A stretch of DNA of 26,263 nucleotides, from assembly GCA_016188575.1 (NCBI GenBank), contig JACPHN010000203.1, positions 1-26,263 on the forward strand. Reading direction: 5' to 3'. Source of the DNA: Candidatus Schekmanbacteria bacterium. Lineage in GTDB: Bacteria > CSSED10-310 > JACPHN01. Made by a program: the position numbers and the translations under genes. This document shows positions 22,773 to 26,263 of this stretch, piece by piece. Below the pieces are notes generated by a model, which was given only the letters and a program-made list of their open reading frames with translations, was not told the DNA's origin and ran no database searches. The first letter of the stretch is position 1, and every line of letters starts with the position of its first letter.

Positions 22773-24752
22773 TCAGCGGGGGGTCGCCCTGAGGCTCCCG
22801 CGACTTGTTTCCCAGAGTCTGACCGCCTCATCGGTCTGACCCTGCTGCGCAAGCCGATAGATCGCCTGCATGATTTTCCCGGTCTGGGGATTGTTCCCGC
22901 GGTTGGCGTAGAGGTTCGCAAAGATGCTGGACTCGCCTGGGTCGAGCCCGAGGCCGTAGGCGGCAAGCGCACGGCCAAAGCGGGCGTCGTGATTGTGCGC
23001 GGCCATTGTCATGCGTTGCGCGTCATCGTCTCGCTCTTGGGACTCTTTCTGGAAAGCGGACACCCGCTCTGCACCAGACCGGACGGCGAGGCCTATTTGT
23101 CGGCCGGCGTCGGCGCTGACCGCGCCGGTCAAGGGGAGAAGAGCTCCCAGCGCGTCGGTGGACCCGATCAGTAAAGCCTTTTCCACAGCGTCTACCCGGT
23201 TTTCAAACCCGGCATCGCCATCGAACAGCGTATTGAGCGCCTTGGCGAAGTCGGGCGCGTCTTTGGCGTAGCTGAGAGCTGTTCCCACCGACCCCAGAGT
23301 CTTCGCATCAAATCCTTTTGCACGGAGGAATGGAGCGGCCATCTCGAGCACCGCCTCTCCACCCTCGATCACGGCCTTGGCCATTCCCGTGCGGTCGTCA
23401 TTGTCAAGCGCGGTAAGGAACTTGTCCGCAGCGCGGATCGTGCCAGCTCCACCCGAAAGGACGCCGGTCGCACCCGCCGCCAGCTCATTCCTTACGCGAT
23501 CGGTCAGTTTCCCACCGTGGCGGTTCAGACTCTCCGCGACGTAGTCCTTGAATCGGTCAGACTGGGTGGCCGCCTGCAAAGCACCGGCCCCCGCGCCCAG
23601 GATGGAGGCCGTAGCTTCCCTATAGTCTCCTCTTTGCACGGCCTGGTAGGCATTGATGGCCTCCCCGCCAGCTTTGCCGACTCCCGTTACACCTTTGCCG
23701 AATCGCTCGAAGCTCTCTGCCGCGTCGTACGCTCCGAAGCCTTCGGCGACAGAGCCAGCGGCATTCAGCGCGTTGCCCAAAGTAGCTCCTGAGTGCTTGA
23801 CCGCCTCGGAAACGTTTCCTTGCTCGATTGAGCCCCAGGCCTGCACGCCCGTTCCTAGCGCACCAATGAGGGATGACGTGGCGTCATGCAGTCGGGTCTC
23901 ATTGCGTCTGGCATAGATGTCCGCTGCTTTCTTTGTCTGCTGGCTGATATGGTTCGTTCGTTCCTCGCGATCAGAGTGCTTCGCGTACGCTTCGTCCGCG
24001 ATTTCATGAAGAACACGTTCCTTGTTGGCGGGATTCGGATCCCGTGGAAGTTGGAGCTCGCGGTTCGAGGTAGGATCCAGGCTGGTGCCGCGCGGTTTGA
24101 GCAATGAGCTAGTGACTTTCGCTGCTGTTGTGAAAATCGGTTCCTCCAGCCCTCGCTCGTCTGGGAAGTCGCGCTTCCCCCAACTCTCCTTGTCGTAGCC
24201 GAGGGCTTCGGCCGCGCGCTTTTCCGATCGGTTGAGCTTCTTCCAGGTCTTTTCCCACGTCTTCGGCGTCTCTCCCGACGTATTCCAGTTCTTGTCCCGC
24301 CAGCCGAAAGTCTCGAGAGCGTTGCGATAGTCCTCGGGCATCTCGTCCAGGGAGCGATACTGCTCCAAGAAGGACGGTCGTGGCGAAGACGTTGTTTTCA
24401 TCGGTTCGACGGCGAAGGAGGGGCTGATGGCGGCACCGATCGCGCCGGCGCTTGCGAAGCCGCTGGCGTCTATCGCGAAGTCGACGTAGCCGCCTCCGGG
24501 AAGCGCGAAAGCCGATCCATTGGCCTTGATGCTCCCTGCGGTTGCGGAGCCGGCGGCGTCTGTTCCGAGGTCGAAGTAGCTGTCTCCCGGGAGCGCAAAA
24601 GCCGATCCGCCGGCATCGATAGAATGGCCATCGTCGGTACCGGGGCCGTCGACCTTTGTAGAAGTCATATCATTCGTCGAATCAGTGGGGTCACTGAAGG
24701 ATGGGGAGCCCGCTGGTGTTGAGCTGGTGTTGTAGGGGGCGATAAGGTTCAC
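22773..24752 (-). CDS. Large repeat-bearing protein of unknown function, first gene of the sigma-54-driven operon
   Basis: The 659-residue protein has no family I recognise. Residues 49-78 and 79-108 are a 30-residue tandem duplication starting GSAFALPGDSYFDLG and GSAFALPGGGYVDFA. Residues about 131-157 and 167-192 are two small modules of one kind (YRNALETFGWRDKNWN and SEKRAAEALGYDKESWG), where a Leu/Ala helix is followed by LGY/FGW and a terminal Trp. From about 280 to 560 the chain is Gly/Ala-rich and helical (LGTGVQAWGSIEQGNVSEA, ATASILGAGAGALQAATQS, AGATGVLSGGAGTIRAADK), a pattern seen in pore-forming or membrane-inserting toxin domains. No signal peptide. The frame is open upstream to 24953, but GTG at 24750-24752 has AAAGGAG nine bases upstream and lies just past the sigma-54 promoter, so the longer start would lie upstream of the predicted transcript. 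The next gene, with a similar modular make-up, follows after 83 bp. Effector or structural role unknown. Confidence 0.75.
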   Translation of the reverse strand: MNLIAPYNTSSTPAGSPSFSDPTDSTNDMTSTKVDGPGTDDGHSIDAGGSAFALPGDSYFDLGTDAAGSATAGSIKANGSAFALPGGGYVDFAIDASGFASAGAIGAAISPSFAVEPMKTTSSPRPSFLEQYRSLDEMPEDYRNALETFGWRDKNWNTSGETPKTWEKTWKKLNRSEKRAAEALGYDKESWGKRDFPDERGLEEPIFTTAAKVTSSLLKPRGTSLDPTSNRELQLPRDPNPANKERVLHEIADEAYAKHSDREERTNHISQQTKKAADIYARRNETRLHDATSSLIGALGTGVQAWGSIEQGNVSEAVKHSGATLGNALNAAGSVAEGFGAYDAAESFERFGKGVTGVGKAGGEAINAYQAVQRGDYREATASILGAGAGALQAATQSDRFKDYVAESLNRHGGKLTDRVRNELAAGATGVLSGGAGTIRAADKFLTALDNDDRTGMAKAVIEGGEAVLEMAAPFLRAKGFDAKTLGSVGTALSYAKDAPDFAKALNTLFDGDAGFENRVDAVEKALLIGSTDALGALLPLTGAVSADAGRQIGLAVRSGAERVSAFQKESQERDDDAQRMTMAAHNHDARFGRALAAYGLGLDPGESSIFANLYANRGNNPQTGKIMQAIYRLAQQGQTDEAVRLWETSRGSLRATPR

Positions 24753-24814
24753 AGGATGTGTCTCCTTTGGGGGGGCGGTTTGCTTGTTCGCCTCGTAGCG
24801 ATTGCCCAAGAAGG

Positions 24815-24830
24815 TGCAAAGGCCTTGCCA
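24815..24830 (-). promoter_or_regulatory. Sigma-54 (-24/-12) promoter for the 24752/22689 operon
   Basis: The minus strand reads TGGCAAGGCCTTTGCA. Against TGGCACGNNNNTTGCW only one conserved position differs (C to A), and GG and GC have the exact 10-bp separation. The predicted start is near 24804, about 50 nt before the GTG at 24752, with the ribosome-binding site between. This is the strongest promoter match in the window and points to control by a sigma-54 activator, one of which is encoded at 15313-16878. Confidence 0.75.
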
Positions 24831-25061
24831 GGACCTGAGGAAGACCGGAACCGATCCCGGGCTTTCGCCGCGAAGGACCAAGATGGAGCGCTTTTCGGAG
24901 GTTCCGAGGAGGACCCCGCGCGGCGCTGGCCGAGCCAGAGCGAGTCGCCACAAACCGTGTGAACGTGCGGATTCCCTTCGGCTTTTCGGCCGAGGGCCTG
25001 CCGGGGAGGGGGCACGCCGTCGATCTGGTTCTCATGGGATGCAGCGCGCTGCGGCTGGAGC

Positions 25062-25076
25062 CGTGGCGAAGCCACG
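25062..25076. repeat. Short hairpin in the 24753-26228 gap
   Basis: CGTGGC (25062-25067), loop GAA, GCCACG (25071-25076) form a perfect 6-bp stem. The surrounding 24831-25220 has no convincing gene on either strand; the open frames there are G/C-bias products without domain character or ribosome-binding sites. Confidence 0.35.
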
Positions 25077-25220
25077 TCCGTTGGGAATGCGGCGGGCAAA
25101 GCCAGGGCGCAGGGAAACCGCCCGTGGGTGTGCGCTTTTCGGTCCGTTCCCAGGAAACGCCCCGCCAGGAAAACTGGACCACGGCCGAATACGGATTATG
25201 GATAATAATTTCCATGCTCC

Positions 25221-25319
25221 GAACGTACGCTGAAGACCCACCCCGACGACTACGATCGCAGCACCAAACGGCTCCTGGAAACCAGCCGCAAGCAGGCGGT
25301 GGCCAAGGCGAAACGATAG
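25221..25319 (+). pseudogene. C-terminal remnant of an unknown protein
   Basis: One plus-strand frame reads ERTLKTHPDDYDRSTKRLLE and then TSRKQAVAKAKR, with a TAG at 25317-25319. The codons look like real coding sequence and the basic tail looks like a natural C-terminus, but a TAA lies upstream at about 25203 and there is no start codon, so only about 33 residues survive. I do not recognise the family. It marks deletion or rearrangement in this gap. Confidence 0.35.
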
Positions 25320-25494
25320 ACTCGGGGCACAACACCTGCTAATCGCGGCCTCGAAGGTAGCCACGTATCGCGGACAAGGGGACCAGTTGGCCGCGATTGC
25401 CCGTGGCGGAATCGCGGAATAGGATACCAACCGAGCATGAATGCGCGTCGGCGCCAAGGAGCCCGCAAGCTGCAGACGTCTCTCGTGGCCCTCT

Positions 25495-25539
25495 GATCTG
25501 CCCTTTCGCCCGACGTCCTCCCCTCGGGGACGGCAGATC
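25495..25539. repeat. Hairpin with nested stem
   Basis: GATCTGCC (25495-25502) pairs with GGCAGATC (25532-25539), and inside it TCCCC (25519-25523) pairs with GGGGA (25526-25530). It stands 25 bp before the much larger inverted repeat at 25564-25687, in DNA without a credible gene, and could be part of one structured transcript. Confidence 0.5.
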
Positions 25540-25563
25540 GTCCGTCGGAGCGTCGTCGCAGCT

Positions 25564-25687
25564 CTTTTCCGCCGGCACCGCCGGAAAGGTGCGGTCCGCC
25601 GTTCGTGCGTCAAGGCCCGCTGCGCTCTTCGGCCTTGACGCCCGAGCCGGCGGACCTGAGAAGAGTTTTTGGGTGCCGGCGGAAAAG
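25564..25687. ncRNA. Long imperfect inverted repeat, candidate structured RNA or recombination site
   Basis: Three nested perfect stems stack in order: a 16-bp outer stem (25564-25579 with 25672-25687), an 8-bp stem (GGTCCGCC 25593-25600 with GGCGGACC 25649-25656) and an 11-bp stem (GCGTCAAGGCC 25607-25617 with GGCCTTGACGC 25631-25641). The apical loop is 13 nt and the internal loops are asymmetric (13 against 15, 6 against 7). That is 35 paired bases in 124 nt, far more ordered than local base composition requires. No promoter or adjoining gene tells its role. Options are a structured non-coding RNA, a folded single-stranded recombination site, or the relic of a mobile element's end. The strand is undetermined. 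Confidence 0.4.
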
Positions 25688-25950
25688 GCTGGACTGGAGA
25701 GCGGAGACAGGTGGGCTGCGACGCCGCTCGTTGGCGGCGAGCGGGCGACCGGCTCCTGCATGGGTTCGTGGCGTGGCAATCCGGCAGCCAGCGGCGGCGC
25801 GGTAAGCTGCCAAGGGGGTCACCGCATGCTCGGGGGGCGGTTGACGCTCAGCGCTCATGGATACAGCATCGCTTGCCCAGCAACCGCATCTCTGCTTTGC
25901 ACCTGCCGTGCGGTTCGACAAGCCGCGCCACTTCCACCACCGCAAAGGGT

Positions 25951-25981
25951 GAAGCCCGGGGAATACGACTCCCCGGGCTTC
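25951..25981. repeat. Perfect 12-bp hairpin
   Basis: GAAGCCCGGGGA (25951-25962) pairs fully with TCCCCGGGCTTC (25970-25981) around a 7-nt loop ATACGAC. No U-tract follows on either strand, so a classical intrinsic terminator is unlikely; it may be a processing or attenuation hairpin. It lies 23 bp before the small cysteine-rich ORF. Confidence 0.6.
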
Positions 25982-26004
25982 GAGAATCGCCCAATGGACG
26001 ACTT

Positions 26005-26157
26005 ATGGTTACACCTTCAGAATTGCCCGGCAAACCGCTCCTGTCCACCCTCGGCTTCTGCGGGCGCAACCCGGCGAGCTGTCGCATCTTTTCTTGCGGG
26101 CGCTGCGGCAGACGGGTACGCATCTCCATCAACCCTGATCTGACCGATCCCTCGTAG
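26005..26157 (+). CDS. Possible 50-aa cysteine-rich small protein
   Basis: The frame from ATG 26005 encodes MVTPSELPGKPLLSTLGFCG, then RNPASCRIFSCGRCGRRVRI, and ends SINPDLTDPS. Its four cysteines (19, 26, 31, 34) have a C-x6-C-x4-C-x2-C pattern that could hold a metal ion like a zinc knuckle, and the frame looks more protein-like than its surroundings. Against it, no ribosome-binding site is visible and the same frame is open well upstream through noise. It could instead be the end of a lost gene. I do not recognise a family. Confidence 0.25.
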   Translation: MVTPSELPGKPLLSTLGFCGRNPASCRIFSCGRCGRRVRISINPDLTDPS

Positions 26158-26198
26158 TCCGACCCGGCATCCTGCGGCGGCATGTACCACGTTCTTTT

Positions 26199-26229
26199 GG
26201 CTACGATCCGCGTTGCGGATGTCGTAACC
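26199..26229 (+). promoter_or_regulatory. Leader hairpin directly before a ribosome-binding site
   Basis: GGCTACG-ATCCGC, loop GTT, GCGGAT-GT-CGTAACC fold into a 12-pair hairpin with one mismatch and a two-base bulge. The next bases are AAGGAGG (26230-26236), the ribosome-binding site of the gene at the right edge. A stem so close to the site could modulate ribosome access. Confidence 0.35.
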
Positions 26230-26236
26230 AAGGAGG

Positions 26237-26263
26237 ATGCCGTGGGACGTGAACGAGGAAGAC
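26237..26263 (+). CDS. First codons of a gene cut by the right window edge
   Basis: A strong AAGGAGG (26230-26236) is followed by two candidate starts in different frames. ATG 26237 gives MPWDVNEED, which resembles the MPW-type N-termini of IS481-like transposases but would have no spacer from the ribosome-binding site. GTG 26242 has a 5-nt spacer and gives MGRERGR. Only seven to nine codons are visible, so neither the frame nor the product can be settled. Confidence 0.3.

Noticed and set aside
24753-24953. Extended N-terminus of the 659-aa protein (start at 24953)
   Set aside because: It would start upstream of the predicted sigma-54 transcription start; GTG 24752 has an excellent ribosome-binding site.
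25564-25687. The long hairpin as a retron msr-msd or a group II intron domain
   Set aside because: No reverse transcriptase gene lies in the window and no domain V-like catalytic hairpin is visible; a gene beyond the right edge cannot be excluded.
25564-25687. The long hairpin as an integron attC site
   Set aside because: I find no RYYYAAC/GTTRRRY core sites at its ends and no integrase gene.
25951-25981. The 12-bp hairpin as an intrinsic terminator
   Set aside because: No run of T follows on either strand and no credible gene ends beside it.
25397-26231. Open frames at 25397-26143 (+) and 25848-26231 (-)
   Set aside because: They run across strong hairpins, have no ribosome-binding sites, and show composition-driven residues without protein-like pattern.

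Overview
The window is a high-GC, densely coded stretch that reads like a myxobacterial (Polyangia/Sorangium-type) chromosome. The reasons are strong G/C bias at third codon positions, a large Ser/Thr kinase fused to an ATPase and TPR repeats beside a GAF-type sigma-54 activator, and large secreted-toxin-like proteins. The taxonomic call is inference; there is no rRNA or tRNA in the window.

Left third (1-9334, minus strand): part of a BREX type 2 (Pgl) phage-defence locus. Reading in the direction of transcription it holds pglW (NERD nuclease-like domain, a degenerate kinase, an active kinase, about 1400 aa); a 290-bp stretch crowded with inverted GATCATA(T/A)C motifs; a frameshifted RAYT-like HUH/helix-turn-helix gene whose stop overlaps the next start by ATGA; pglX (1202 aa adenine methyltransferase); and the 5' end of a DUF3782-like gene cut by the window edge. 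pglY, pglZ, brxD and brxHI are not present and may lie left of position 1.

Middle (9335-15312): a minus-strand pair encodes an alpha/beta-hydrolase with a long acidic N-terminal region and an exported ankyrin-repeat protein. It is preceded by a sigma-54-type promoter. Next comes a plus-strand graveyard: a DruA-like/IS4-family transposase relic with frameshifts and internal deletions, an orphan C-terminal fragment, and an eroded multi-frameshift pseudogene I cannot name.

Right half (15313-24752): a plus-strand two-gene operon encodes a GAF-AAA+-Fis sigma-54 activator and a Ser/Thr kinase-ATPase-TPR protein. It converges, across a perfect 11-bp GC-rich hairpin, on a minus-strand two-gene operon of large repeat-bearing proteins of unknown function that look like secreted or toxin-type proteins. 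That operon has a near-consensus sigma-54 promoter. My working model (inference) is that the kinase and activator sense a signal and switch on both sigma-54-driven operons, making a small predation or competition regulon beside a BREX island.

The last 1.5 kb (24753-26263) has no convincing large gene. It carries a short C-terminal gene fragment, several strong hairpins (one about 124 nt long), a possible 50-aa cysteine-rich ORF, and the ribosome-binding site and first codons of a gene that runs off the edge.
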